Shown one piece after another: positions 11,096 to 22,185 of a stretch of 64,000 nucleotides of DNA. The translations under genes and the position numbers were made by a program. The stretch covers positions 482,566-546,565 of the forward strand of contig KN832571.1 in assembly GCA_000827205.1 (NCBI GenBank), in the 5' to 3' direction. The notes under the pieces are model-generated. The model saw only the letters and a list, made by a program, of their open reading frames with translations, had not been told where the DNA came from and did not search any database. This DNA is from Plicaturopsis crispa FD-325 SS-3 (Eukaryota > Basidiomycota > Agaricomycetes > Amylocorticiales > Amylocorticiaceae). Positions within the stretch are counted from its first letter, which is position 1. Each line of letters begins with the position of its first letter.

Positions 11096-12520
11096 ATGTC
11101 GTTCTACCACCCGGACTCGTCGATACAGCGCATGCCGCCCGAGGTTCTAGGCAAGATATTCAGTCTTACCCGACCTATCAAGGTATACAAATGGTCCCCT
11201 GCTGCCCACAAAGCGCCCCTCCTGCTTTGTAGAGTATGTAGTAAGTGGCGGGCTATCGCCATATCCACTCCTTGCCTTTGGGACTCTCTCAAGATCACGA
11301 TCGGCGAGCATGCGCCTACGCCGCGTTTTCCGCTTATAGAGTCCTTCGTTTCGCGCGCCCGAGGTCGCCCGTTGAATTTCGTCCTAGATGGACATGGGAG
11401 GTGGTATGGTACTGATGCCGTCAAGGAAATCGTTGACCGTATACAAGACATATACGTTCCACGCATCGCCCAATGGCAACACGGTAACATTACGATTCAC
11501 TCCCGCACTACAGGTCGGCCATTGCCCCCGATTTCCTATGGTAGCGCCGCGATGCTCAAGCACCTGCACATGACCGTCCTCTTCGATTCCAACGACCGAG
11601 CGCAGCAGCTGGAGTCCATTAGCCATGCAGTCAACGTTTTCGGGCCCGCTCCTGGACTTCGCTACCTCTACCTCGGTGCCCCTCGCGAACTGTTGCAGCA
11701 CTTTCTGGCTGTGCATTGGGAATTTCTGGAAGAACTATATTGCCCGCTTGAAATGACCGCCTACGCCTGCTTTCGCATCTTCATGCAGTGTCCAAGCCTG
11801 GATACATGCACCGCGGACATAGGCGAACACAACCCTGCTACGGATATACCGCTTCAGGCCTTCCCTCCGGGCCAGACTATTTTCCCTCGTCTCAGGGATT
11901 TGGGACTGGTTGTTAATGCTGACATCACTGCGCTTCTCAACGCTGTCACCCTCCCCGGCCTCGAAGTATTCAGTGCTATGCAGTCTTGCGAAGGCGAACC
12001 GCCTGCTCCGGACCCGCGTCCGCCTTGGCCGCACGCCACATTCATTTCTCTGCTCGAGCGGTCGTCCTGTAGGCTGACTTATCTCTCCCTCATACACATG
12101 CCTATCACGGACGCGGAGCTTATCGAATGCTTGCGGCACATGAAAGACCTCGATTTATTGGACGTTCGGACGCACGAGGACGAAACCATCATCACCGACG
12201 AATTTCTGACCGCTTTCACGTTTTCGGTCGACCCATTCGAAGAAGACCTGCCATCCGATACGCTTTGTCCGCGGCTCACGAAGCTCACCCTGATCGAGGC
12301 GGACATCAGCACGACCGATGGCGTTCTCGCTAACATGGTCGAATCCCGATACGGGGTGCTCCAGGACATTGACCTCGACGTCCCCCTCGGCAACAAAAAA
12401 GACATCAGATATTTTCGGTCTGAGGGTGCCTGGAAAATGCCTGATAGGATGGCGAAACGACTGGAAAGAGCGGCACGGTATGTATCAGACAGCGATGTAG
12501 AATCGGAGGATTCAGAGTAG
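11096..12520 (+). CDS. F-box-like protein (copy B)
   Basis: An intronless coding frame of 474 aa, starting at ATG 11096 (MSFYHPDSSIQRMPPEV). The frame is open further upstream, but only from a TTG. The F-box-like segment MPPEVLGKIF, APLLLCRVCSKWR, STPCLWDSL is followed by a long leucine-rich region and an acidic tail (SDVESEDSE). It is the closest paralogue of the minus-strand gene at 1940-3247, with similarity along the full length. Presumed role: substrate adaptor of an SCF ubiquitin ligase; the target is unknown. These genes belong to a family that varies strongly in copy number among mushroom genomes. Confidence 0.82.
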   Translation: MSFYHPDSSIQRMPPEVLGKIFSLTRPIKVYKWSPAAHKAPLLLCRVCSKWRAIAISTPCLWDSLKITIGEHAPTPRFPLIESFVSRARGRPLNFVLDGHGRWYGTDAVKEIVDRIQDIYVPRIAQWQHGNITIHSRTTGRPLPPISYGSAAMLKHLHMTVLFDSNDRAQQLESISHAVNVFGPAPGLRYLYLGAPRELLQHFLAVHWEFLEELYCPLEMTAYACFRIFMQCPSLDTCTADIGEHNPATDIPLQAFPPGQTIFPRLRDLGLVVNADITALLNAVTLPGLEVFSAMQSCEGEPPAPDPRPPWPHATFISLLERSSCRLTYLSLIHMPITDAELIECLRHMKDLDLLDVRTHEDETIITDEFLTAFTFSVDPFEEDLPSDTLCPRLTKLTLIEADISTTDGVLANMVESRYGVLQDIDLDVPLGNKKDIRYFRSEGAWKMPDRMAKRLERAARYVSDSDVESEDSE

Positions 12521-13576
12521 TCCGCGGTACGATGTAATTGGAATTTGGCGATGATGGAATACATGGCAGCTGCTCACAACACTCAATCAGATACATACGT
12601 ATTGCTGGCCAATATCAAGACATTTAATATGGCTATAATAATTTGTACATGCACATTGCACACTGCGATGCTTGAACGAGACAAAGTCGGGGGCAATATT
12701 TCGGAGGCAAATCCAACGTCAGTGAGCAACGTGCTGCAACGTGGGATGCGGGATTCGGAAGACGATCCGGCCTTAAGCTTGACGCCCGGACTGGCATCGT
12801 CTATTTTGAATGAACATTTTGATCTTTGCCATATCTAAACCTTGGACAAACTCGGACAGAATGCTCTGGGAACACTTGCATATTGGCTATGCTGTCTTGC
12901 AGTACCATGAGGGTAGCCTGAGACGATCCTTCTGGACCATGCGGAATATTGTCGACGAAGGCCAACTTGCTCTTTTGCTGCACTGGCCAAGTGCTACGGG
13001 ATGATTCGTGTTCACGGGAACAGAGGGCTTACGATCACTGCGGTAGACAAATGCAGCGACTTTTGTCTCGATGGGCCCTACGAAGTCCCTTCAGGCTAGG
13101 TTTATCAAGCCTCTCACTAGAGACGGATTGTCCTCGGCACATATTCCAGGCAAGACTTATGGCGCACTGCTTCGAAAGTGGCTGCTATGATGGTCCCAGA
13201 ACCTTCGCAGAAATAACTGCGCATCATGTGTACCCTCTTATCGAGGGGTCGATAGCAACGTAACCCTACAGGTATGTACCCGTACTCTCAGATCTAACGC
13301 GCCCCGGAGGATTGCTGAGAACATTCAAACAGGCACGCTCTGCTCGTTTTGCCTTTGCATCGCATGGGCAACAATGGATTCTTCTCAATTCTATCCTCCT
13401 ACGGCATCCCTCGTGATACTGTGCGGGTGGGATGTATCTGACGTGCACACGACTGCATTTGATTGCAGCATACTTTAGGCGTGGCTACGTTGGCTGCCGT
13501 ATCTCGGAACGGTAGTGCTGGAGCAGAATGTCGACAGCGAAACTGTGCTGTTTTCGTTCTTGCGACGGCCCCGAAA
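12521..13576. other. intergenic, nothing recognised
   Basis: About 1 kb with only short open frames, none with an identifiable domain. The right end is the upstream region of the chitinase gene. Confidence 0.3.
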
Positions 13577-13585
13577 ATATATAAG
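13577..13585 (+). promoter_or_regulatory. candidate TATA box of the chitinase gene
   Basis: ATATATAAG lies about 65-70 bp before the chitinase ATG, a plausible spacing for a fungal TATA element. It is the clearest such box in the window and would fit an inducible gene. Confidence 0.45.
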
Positions 13586-13648
13586 AGTGGGCTGCGGCAG
13601 CTGGAGAATGTTCGGACTTCCGCACCTACGGCCTACTCAGCAATCGCA

Positions 13649-15828
13649 ATGGTCGCCGCTCGCTCCCGTTCAGTGCTCTCTGCCGCGTGCATCTTGGGCC
13701 TCAGCGCACTCCCGGCTCTTGGGAAGTTTAACCCAAGCGGTAACGAGAACGTGCGTACAACTGTGATAGCTCCTTTCATGTTCGTACCACTGACTGCGTG
13801 TTGCAGTTGGCCGTGTAAGTCGTATTGTACACTGAACAATGCACCTTGTGTTCGACGTATGTCAATAGCTACTGGGGCCAGAACTCCTACGGCGCTACCC
13901 ACACTGATTCGGCAAACTGGCAAAAGAACTTGACGTATTACTGCCAGTGAGTTTTTTGATGTCATATCCCCGCAGCCTAATTTACCAAATGTCCATGAAG
14001 GGATGATACCATCGACGCTATTCCGTTGGCTTTCCTGAACGTTTTCTTCGGCACCGGTGGTCTTCCGTCTATTGACTTGGCCAACGTGAGGAGTCATATT
14101 CTGAATCGACGCATTTCCATCTTATTCACGCAACGCCTATCACAGATCTGCAACCAGAATGACGATGCCGTCTTCCCCGGCACCTCACTCCCGGATTGCT
14201 CTTTCCTCGCCTCGGACATCCAGACCTGCCAAGCCGCAGGAAAGATCGTTACCCTCTCCCTCGGAGGTGCAACGGGCTCTGCATCTTTCACCTCGGATTC
14301 TCAGGCTGTGGACTTTGCCAACACTATCTGGAATTTGTTCCTCGGCGGCACGAGCGACACGCGTCCTTTCGGTGACGCTGTTCTTGACGGGTATGTGCAC
14401 AGCAGAAAATTTCGCGGGACCTAAGCTCAAGTAATTCTGCAGTATTGATCTCGACATTGAAGGTGGCTCGACGGCAAGCTACCCTGCATTCGTGACGCAG
14501 ATCAGGACCCTCGCCCAGGGTGCAAGTAAACCGTGCGTGTATCCTGTTTTATACCATCTAGCATGGGCTCAATCGTTGCATTCTGGTAGATACTACGTCA
14601 CCGGTGCTCCTCAGTGCCCCTTCCCAGATGCTTACCTCGGTAGCGTCATCAACGCCGTTGGATTTGACGCGCTCTACGTCCAATTCTGTGCGCCCGTGAT
14701 GAGCCTCTCGAGTCTCTTTACATTCGACTGACCATGATTTTTCAGACAACAATTACTGCGGATTGCCCAACTTCGACAACGTCAACGTGGGTTCTAATTG
14801 TCTGCTTTAATAATTACTCAAATACTGACTTAGTTCACAACAGGCCTGGGACTTTGCCAGCTGGTAAATCCGCAGCTTTTGATCCTCTAGTGTCGTTATT
14901 GACGTTTTTTTAAAAGGGATGACTGGGCGAAAAACACATCCCCCAACAAGGATGTCAAAATCTACATCGGTGCTCCAGCAAGTTCAACTGCTGCTGGGTC
15001 CGGCTACGTAGACGCTGCTACGTTTGGCTCTATCATCGATGCCACTCGGCAGAGCTACTCGTCGTTCGGTGGGGCTATGCTTGTAAGTACTTTTCCGCTG
15101 AAGATGGTGATGGTTCTGATAAACCATCTATTTTAGTGGGACGCGGTTAGTATTGCTGCTATATTCTGGAGGGCAAAATTAACGGTGTCGCCTATAGAGT
15201 CAAGCATATGTCAACGATCGGTATGACCAAGCCATCAAGAGCGTATTGACCAACGGGGGGTCCGTGACGGCTTCATCGAGTTCCGGCGGAACCACGACAA
15301 CAGCCAGCGCAACATCTACGCCTACCGCCTCTCCTACGAGTTCCGCTCCCACCTCGTCTGCTACTTCTTCCACTGCAGGTCTCGGTCAGTGTGCGTCGCT
15401 TAGCACATGGGTCTCCAACGTTGCAGTAAGTTGGCTTGATGACGTCCCCTCAGTCAATTTTGATTAATGTCTCCTGCAGTATACGGCAGGTGCACAAGTC
15501 GTATACGGGTGAGTAGTTGCTCAACTTCCGGTGCGAAAGCGAGGATACTAACAATGCGCAGTGGTCACCTATGGACAGCGAAATACTGGAGTGAGGCGGA
15601 TGTTCCAGGAGGTACATACGCCATGATACTCTCCCTCCGTTGCAGTTGATTGATACTGTTTCAGGTGCAAGCGGTGACTGGCAGGACGATGGAGTCTGCA
15701 GTGCGGCTGCTACAGTCCGCGTTCCGGAGATATCTGCGTACAAGATTACGCCGACCACCGCCAAGACTACCGCAGCGAAAGCAACCGCATCTGCCTCTGT
15801 GAAGAGCTCTCGCTTCTTCATGAAGTAG
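13649..15828 (+). CDS. secreted class III chitinase (GH18) with chitin-binding module
   Basis: Fifteen exons are needed: 13649..13750, 13807..13814, 13869..13946, 14001..14085, 14146..14390, 14443..14532, 14590..14687, 14746..14786, 14844..14863, 14917..15082, 15137..15145, 15198..15425, 15480..15508, 15562..15611 and 15665..15828. The product starts with a signal peptide ending near ALG, followed by a GH18 domain. This domain has VYWGQN at its start, SLGGATGS, and the catalytic DGIDLDIEGG, whose glutamate is the acid/base. A Ser/Thr-rich linker (TASATSTPTASPTSS) leads to a CBM5/12-like module (GGHLWTAKYWSEAD, GDWQDDGVC). It should hydrolyse chitin outside the cell or in the wall. Three exons are tiny (8, 20 and 9 bp); the frame and family alignment hold only if they are included. 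Confidence 0.92.
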
Positions 15829-16159
15829 AGTCGCGACAAGTATCGCCATCTGGCTTGGTGCTGACACTTTTTATTTCGTGTATTTCAAGGCCGTCTATAT
15901 ACCTATTTATTGGTTGTTGTGGGTAGTCTTGTCAACAAATGCTAGTTGTTTCCGAGAAATTCTTTGCCCCGGATCGCAAAACACGAAAGTCGAAGTGCAC
16001 TCCACGTGCTTCGCGATCAGAATTTCTGACCTGCACTTGCGCCGAAATTGTTACACTTTCCTCCTGCGTTCAACATCTTCTGCTAAGCGTTGCCTTTTAT
16101 CGTGCTCTGATCATTTCATGAACTCCTGCTTCCCGCCATAACATCGCCCAGCTGAAACG
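15829..16159. other. intergenic between chitinase and 5-phosphatase genes
   Basis: 331 bp holding the chitinase 3' region and the promoter of the next gene. No distinct signal is seen. Confidence 0.35.
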
Positions 16160-19100
16160 ATGCCTGCGAACGTTTCACGAAGTCGTCGGGATTCGTATCC
16201 GCGCAGGAACCCGACGTCACATCCGCCACATTCGCCACGACCCGGTGAGTAGCGTACTCGACATCTGCTTACTCGACAGCACTCTGACCTCGTTTCTGAA
16301 GGATACCAACCACTCTTCGCGCGCCTTCAAGGTTTATTTCCGAACGCACCATCGACGTCAAGTACTTCTGCGGGTCCGAGTGATGGCGACGCGACGGCAA
16401 GGCCCCAGCTCCCAAGGCGTCCCAGTGCCTCTGCACCAAAGTTCTTGAAGGTTCGGGTGCTGACGTGGAACATGCATGACTCAATCCCGAAGGTAATACC
16501 AAGACGCATCGCGATTTTCTATTTGTGTGGGCCTGACATCTATGGCCAGGGCGATTTCGAGGAGCTATTGGGCGCTGTTGGCCCGTATACGCCACTTGCG
16601 TCAACATCGGATAGCCCTGTCTTTCCCAATCTGGCAGCTGAGCCCGAACACCCATACCACCTGGTCGTAGTGTGAGTTTATCTACTGTCCCGGGCGCAAT
16701 GCTATGTCTTACATTGCGATACCAGAGCCAGCCAAGAATGTCCTAGTCTCTCAGGTGTGTGCAACGTGCCAAGTGCGCATTTGCTTCAGGGCTTACAGTC
16801 TTTCAGGAATACCTATGGGGCTTGGGGCCGGATTCAAAATCATTGACAAGGATAAGAGCAGCAGCAGCAACGATAAAGACAGGGATAGAGAAAAGGACAA
16901 GGCGAAGGAACGAGATAGAGACTATGACAAACCACGATCAAAACACAAGGACAAGGAGGAAGGCCACAAGCACAGGAAGAGTGTTGACGATTCCCCCCTC
17001 CCCGAGTCGCCAATGAGTCCCCACTCAGGCTGGACCTCCGCGATCGAAAATTGGCTCTGTAACGGTTCCGGCTCGCAGAGTACCGCGAACTTGTTAATGA
17101 CACCTGGCGAGGCGCGGGAGAGTCCCAAGGCTACCAAGTCTCACTCGACCACCGAAATTCCCCAGCGGACGGCTTCCAAGGAAGCGCGCAAGGGCCCGTA
17201 TCAGCTCCTAATCAAGGAGAGGATGATGGGCATATATCTTGCTGTATATATACACCGTGACCTAAGAGGTTCAGTCAAAGGTCGGTATCATCTAACGGTT
17301 TGTTCGATATATACCCCTAACGCGCGCGTAGGTACATCTAGGTCGGCCGTCACAGCAGGACTGATTGGTGGCCGAGTGGGTAACAAGGTGCGTAGGCTTG
17401 AAGGTTTGGGTTAGACGTGCATCCTAAACGTCAACATTAGGGTGGAGTTGGAATTAGCATCAACCTCGATGGTACGACGCTTCTATTCATGAATGCGCAT
17501 CTCGCAGGTACGCTTGCGTCCTTCACGTTTATTCTGGGCCGCTTATAACATGGTCACAGCGCATGAGGGAAAGACCCCGCACAGACTAGCTAATCTCGCG
17601 AAAATCAAGGTATGTTTGTCTAATCTCCCTCGTTCTCCGTCTAACGTGTCGCGTTAGAATGAGCTTACTGTGGACGATTGGCTTGACCCGAATGACCCAA
17701 GGATCATGTCTGAAGGTGCGATCTTCAACATGGCGATGTAGTCCTGCTTGACATAGGTTCCAAAAGATTTGACCGATAAATTTGATTACACCTTTCTTTG
17801 TGGCGATCTCAACTTTCGGCTGGATATATCGCGTCTTCATGCCGACTGGTTAATATCACGGCAAGGTGAGAGAAGTCAATAGCACTATGACCCATGGGAT
17901 GTTACTGACTTTTCTTTCCACAGACTACGCCCAGGCTCTCGCATTTGACCAGCTCCGTGGCCTCATGGAGCGTGGTGAGGGCTTTGTAGGTTTCGAAGAA
18001 GCGCCAATAGACTTCCCTCCAACATTTAAGTACGACGTGCTGCGCACCTTGAAGAATCGTAAATCCAATCGGAGATCAATCAAAAACTGGCGGCCAGGAG
18101 TGGAGAAGAAGCAGCAATTGTCTGAAATCGAGGAGAGGGAGAGGGAACTTGCGAGGGAGAGGGATGGAGAGGATCGGGACGATGATGATGATGACGAGGG
18201 CGAAGAAGAGGATGGAGGAGAAGCTGCGTCCGTCACTTCGTCGGTGTGGACATCTATCCACTCCAGGGCCAATACCGAGGTGGACGACGAGGATTATTTC
18301 GAGTCTCCGCCTGTTGCGCGACAGCCCATCGACGCCTTGGCAGCAAAGGTCGCCATCACGCATGCTGCCCACAAGGCAAAGACGAAATGGCTGTCCATGG
18401 TTTCCCCATCGTCCCCTTTGACGCCTTCCAAATGGACGAGGGCAAAGTCTATTGGGTCTGATCTCCTGTCCCCTGCCTCTGCACGAGATCTGCATTCCAA
18501 CGGCAACCAAGAGCCATCATTGTACAAGGGATCCCCCGACCTTGGTGCCAGTCCTTCTCTTCTCCCCCCTTCGTTGATGCGCGCGAGTTCCGTGAGATCG
18601 AGCGTCCATAGCGAAGAGGAAGAAGCGGATGGTGACAAGGGTGTTTATGACTCGTCTGCCAAAAAACGTGTCCCTAGCTGGTACGCGTATTGCTGCTCGG
18701 TCTCCATCGCCGCTAATTCTTGCTACCAGGTGTGACCGAATCTTGTGGAAGACGACCGTTCATCCCGAGCTCGATATCGAAGAAGTGAACTCTGGTAGCT
18801 ACCGACGTACCCGTGTTGGTCAGTTCATCGCACACGCTCTTCGGCCAATATCCACGCGAGCCCGCAGCTCAATTGGCTCTCTGGATCTCCTACCCCCAAT
18901 TCCTAAATCGCCAGAATTTCTCCCTTCTCCACCGTCGAGTGATGGTGAAGTCTTAGACAATGCCGCCCCCTTCTCCCGATTTGTGTCTCCTGCAAAATCG
19001 CTCCAACATTCGAAATCTATCGAAACCTTTCCTAACCCCGAGCGACCCGCCCTGCCTAGACAACAGATGCATGCTGGGGGTGTTCCCCTCCGCCGCTCGC

Positions 19101-19465
19101 TATCTGCGACCCCTTCTCCTCAAATGCACGCTATTGCAAGCAGTACGTCCAATGGATCGCCTTCTCTGCCCTCGACGCCGGGCGACGTCACCCTGACGCC
19201 CCCGCCAGTCCCACCTAAAGACCATATCCTAGTCCCTACACCGACCCGATGGAGGTTCTTCCCTAATTTCCTGTCGCGCGAGCCGACGCAGGACCTTATT
19301 CCACAGCACGAGCGACCGCCCACACCCGAGCCTACACCCGCGCCGCCCCGTAAGGGCGACGTCGTGTGCCTCAGCTATAGAACCCTCGATGACCGGCAAA
19401 TGCGTCGCTTGGAGGGACGCTCGGACCACCGGCCAGTCATTGGGTCGTATGCTGTGTACATCTGA
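16160..19465 (+). CDS. inositol-polyphosphate 5-phosphatase (IPPc domain)
   Basis: Twelve exons (16160..16244, 16302..16492, 16550..16671, 16726..16754, 16807..17280, 17332..17387, 17441..17507, 17560..17609, 17658..17715, 17767..17865, 17924..18680, 18730..19465) encode about 907 aa. The magnesium-dependent phosphatase fold shows its motifs in order: LTWNMHDSIPK, SQECP, GGRVGNKGG, FMNAHLAAHEGK, FLCGDLNFRLD, PSWCDRILW and the final SDHRPVIG. It should remove the 5-phosphate from phosphoinositides. There is no SAC domain, unlike synaptojanin-type proteins. Unusual are a lysine/aspartate-rich insert after residue 130 and a long low-complexity insert between FPPTFKYD and the CDRILW motif, so the catalytic domain is split in sequence. 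Regulation is not visible. Confidence 0.92.
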
Positions 19466-19845
19466 GGCTTTATTCTTTCGCTCGCTCGCTCGTTTCATAG
19501 CATCATTATACCACGGGAACTCTCGCCTTCCACTAATATTATATCCTCTACTACATGCAATTTGTATCCGTATGGTTTGCCGGGCATCACAATAACTTCA
19601 TGGTTTTCCGTCGCTGTTGCGACGCTTCATGCTCATGAACTCTACTCTATATATGAAGTCAGATTCTTTGAAACGGATTGAATGGAGCTGAGTCGTAAGT
19701 TGCGGTGTCGGTCCAAGACTGACCATGAAGTGCACAAATGAATGATTATGTGGTACAGTATGCTACCAAACTGTTATACGGATTCGGGTGATGCAGAGCT
19801 CAAGACAGAATCGCGTATCGTGAATGAACACCACGTCCTCGATCG
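19466..19845. other. intergenic, convergent 3' regions
   Basis: 380 bp between two converging genes. A short CGCT repeat lies just after the 5-phosphatase stop. Nothing else is recognised. Confidence 0.35.
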
Positions 19846-21074
19846 CTAAAATGACGAGCAGGTGAGCGAGATGCAGCTTAAAATCTGTTGTGCAACTCTC
19901 ACTGTTGTTTTCGATCTGAACACTTCAGCAATATGTGTTGGCGCTTCGCCAGTGTCCATTTCGTCTGGATTCGGTGTGCGCGGGTACTTGGCTAGCCAGA
20001 GCGTTGCGTCGGTCAGAAATGTAAACGAGGGCCCGAGGGCTGGCTTCCGTGTAGTCGTCGAAAATGCGGAGTGAGGATTGCTTGGAGCACATCCTGCAGT
20101 CGAGTTTATGACCTACAGTCAAATAATAGGATCGAACAAGGCTCGGCAAGGCAAGCATGCGTCACCCACCAGAATTGTCAGCTTGAAACGCTGTGCTACG
20201 GCACGCAGCTGTCGCATGAAGGTCGTCATCGTCGCATGGCCTTGCGAAGAGACGTTGTTTAATGCCGGCCCGAGCAAAGGGGTGACAGAATCGAGGACTA
20301 TGCATCGGACAGTCGGCGGCGACTGACATATAGGTTCAGGTCAGCTAACCGGAGCGAATATGCATGAGTTCGTACACGCACGCCAAGAGTTGCGCCGAGG
20401 TTTTCAAGAACATCATGCGCGGCCTCAATGTCAAATGCCAAAGACACTTGCAGCCGCTCGAGCGCCGTTGACTCCGCCTTTCTAGCCGATCCTTGGTCAA
20501 TACAGAACCGGTGAAAGAACCGACAAGTCACCTACTACGTTTCCCCCAAGTGATTGTAGGACGGTCACCGCTCGTTGCGGCGAGAACTCTCCGGTAGTAT
20601 CGATCCAATGCGCGACGTAGTCAGAATTCTCCGACAAGTGTCGAAGAACAATCTGCAGGGCAAGTGCCTGCAATACAAAAGTAAGACCTCGTTGCAGAGT
20701 AGGATCAGATGCTACTGTACACCACTGACAGTTTTTCCTGAAGCTTTGTCGCCAGAGATTTCAATAAGACGATTATCTCCGAAGCCTCCAAGTAATTGGT
20801 CTAGCTCATGCACGCCGCTGGAAAGGTCATAGGCATCTACAGCGCCGATTCGCAGTAGCTCGTCGGCACGAAAGGCAGGTGCAGCGGCTTTTTCTGCAAC
20901 TATTGCAAAAGAGTTATGTAGTTCTGAAAGAGTTGTCGATCCGTGGGGTAGACGCGAGTAAATGTCCGCGATATTTCCTGGAAATAACAACTCTGCGTCT
21001 GTCCTGATGCCGCACTGTTCTAGAGCATCGATTAACTCAGCAGAAATATGTGGTACGAGTGTCTGAAGGCGCAT
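19846..21074 (-). CDS. RAD51D: RAD51D-like recombinase paralogue
   Basis: Five exons: 20730..21074, 20532..20667, 20382..20491, 20170..20322 and 19846..20112, about 336 aa, close to animal and plant RAD51D (about 330 aa). The N-terminal part resembles the short helical domain of RAD51 paralogues. A Walker A motif (GDKASGKT) is cut by the first intron directly after the threonine. Then come WIDTTGEFSP, RLQVSLAFDI, Walker B (CIVLDSVTPLLG), FMRQLRAVAQ, LTILVINSTAG and KPALGPSFTF, matching RAD51D in order. Expected role: RAD51 paralogue complex in homologous recombination repair. The ATG at 21074 is the first in frame. Assignment to another paralogue (XRCC2/RAD51C) is less likely because of the RLQVSLAFDI and KPALG blocks. 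Confidence 0.85.
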
Positions 21075-21337
21075 TTCTCGAGATGAGAAAGAAGGAAGTG
21101 GCAAGATGCACAGTACTTACTTCCGAAAGCGTGTCCGACTTTGGCGTTGAGTCGAGCCCGATCGGATCTAAGGGCGTTGACAATGCAGCGTCATTTATAT
21201 AATTTCAGCCGCTCAATTGGTTGGAGAGGGCCGACAGTCATTTTCCGTACAAAGACATGATCATAACAGAGCCATACATAGGATACATGGGACGTGCATA
21301 AGCAAAAGCGTGCAAGCACCACGATGCCAATGAAGAT

Positions 21338-21879
21338 CTATCCAGAGATGGTGACCTCAACTTCGACGCCAGGCTCCAAGCTGATGCTCGTCTGAGAACC
21401 AGAGGGTTAGTTCGAGTGTAGTCAGCTCCATGATCAAGAGCGGCTTACAATCTGCTTGACAATCTCGCTCGAGGAGTGGAGGTCGATGAGCCTCTTGTGG
21501 ATCTTGAGCTCGTAACGGTCCCAGGTCTTCGAACCCTCACCGCAAGGCTAAGGAGTATCGAAATGAACAAAAAAGACAGCAGCGGGTGGTAGGATTGAAC
21601 GTACAGTCTTACGGGTGGTGATCTTCAGGACCTTGGTGGGGAGACGGACGGGGCCCTTGACACGGAGCTGCTTGTCCTTTGCACGGTTGATAAGATCGTT
21701 GGAGACTGGAAACAGGTTAGCAACGACATACGACTGTCCAAGTCACGGTTGAACGCACATTTCTCCAAGTTCTTGACGTTGCTGCTAGTGAGCGTGATCC
21801 TGATTTTATGGAGCTTGGCGCCGGGCACGGGGGCACCTGTCGCGTCGTACTCTTTTTCACCCTTAGCGACGTAACTCAT
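21338..21879 (-). CDS. RPS20: small-subunit ribosomal protein uS10 (Rps20)
   Basis: Four exons, 21759..21879, 21605..21705, 21449..21547 and 21338..21391, encode 124 aa (family about 120). The sequence runs [66 protein letters not shown] and ends with [10 protein letters not shown], which is uS10 from start to end. It is part of the 40S head. The ATG at 21879 directly follows a CAG acceptor (CAG-A-ATG), so a 5'-UTR intron starting near 21990 is likely, as is frequent in fungal ribosomal protein genes. Confidence 0.96.
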
Positions 21880-22185
21880 TCTGGAAGATGCGGTTTAAAG
21901 GAATGAGTCAGAAGGTGACTGAAGGGGAGCGTATCGTTAGCAAACGGGACTGTAACAGAGGAACTGGCGGCAGCGACACTCACCTAAGGTTGATTTTCTT
22001 GACGGCGATGATTAGAGGAACGTCCAAAAATAAGGTTCAGCAAAGTACAGTCAAGTTCGGAAATAGCCGAAATTAACCCCTGAACGGATTACGCCGTTCA
22101 GCCCAAGTCCAGCCGTTCACTCTCTACTTCCACCACCACTGCAGTCCGCCCAAACTCTACTTTACCTTGTCCCTTCTACGCGAAT
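21880..22185. promoter_or_regulatory. divergent promoter region of uS10 and SAF4 genes
   Basis: 306 bp between two divergent start codons, including the likely 5'-UTR intron of the uS10 gene. I cannot separate the two promoters. Confidence 0.45.

Noticed and set aside
13649-19465. Chitinase and 5-phosphatase as part of a secretion or wall-remodelling cluster
   Set aside because: Only two unrelated neighbours on the same strand; no further wall enzymes or a dedicated regulator nearby.
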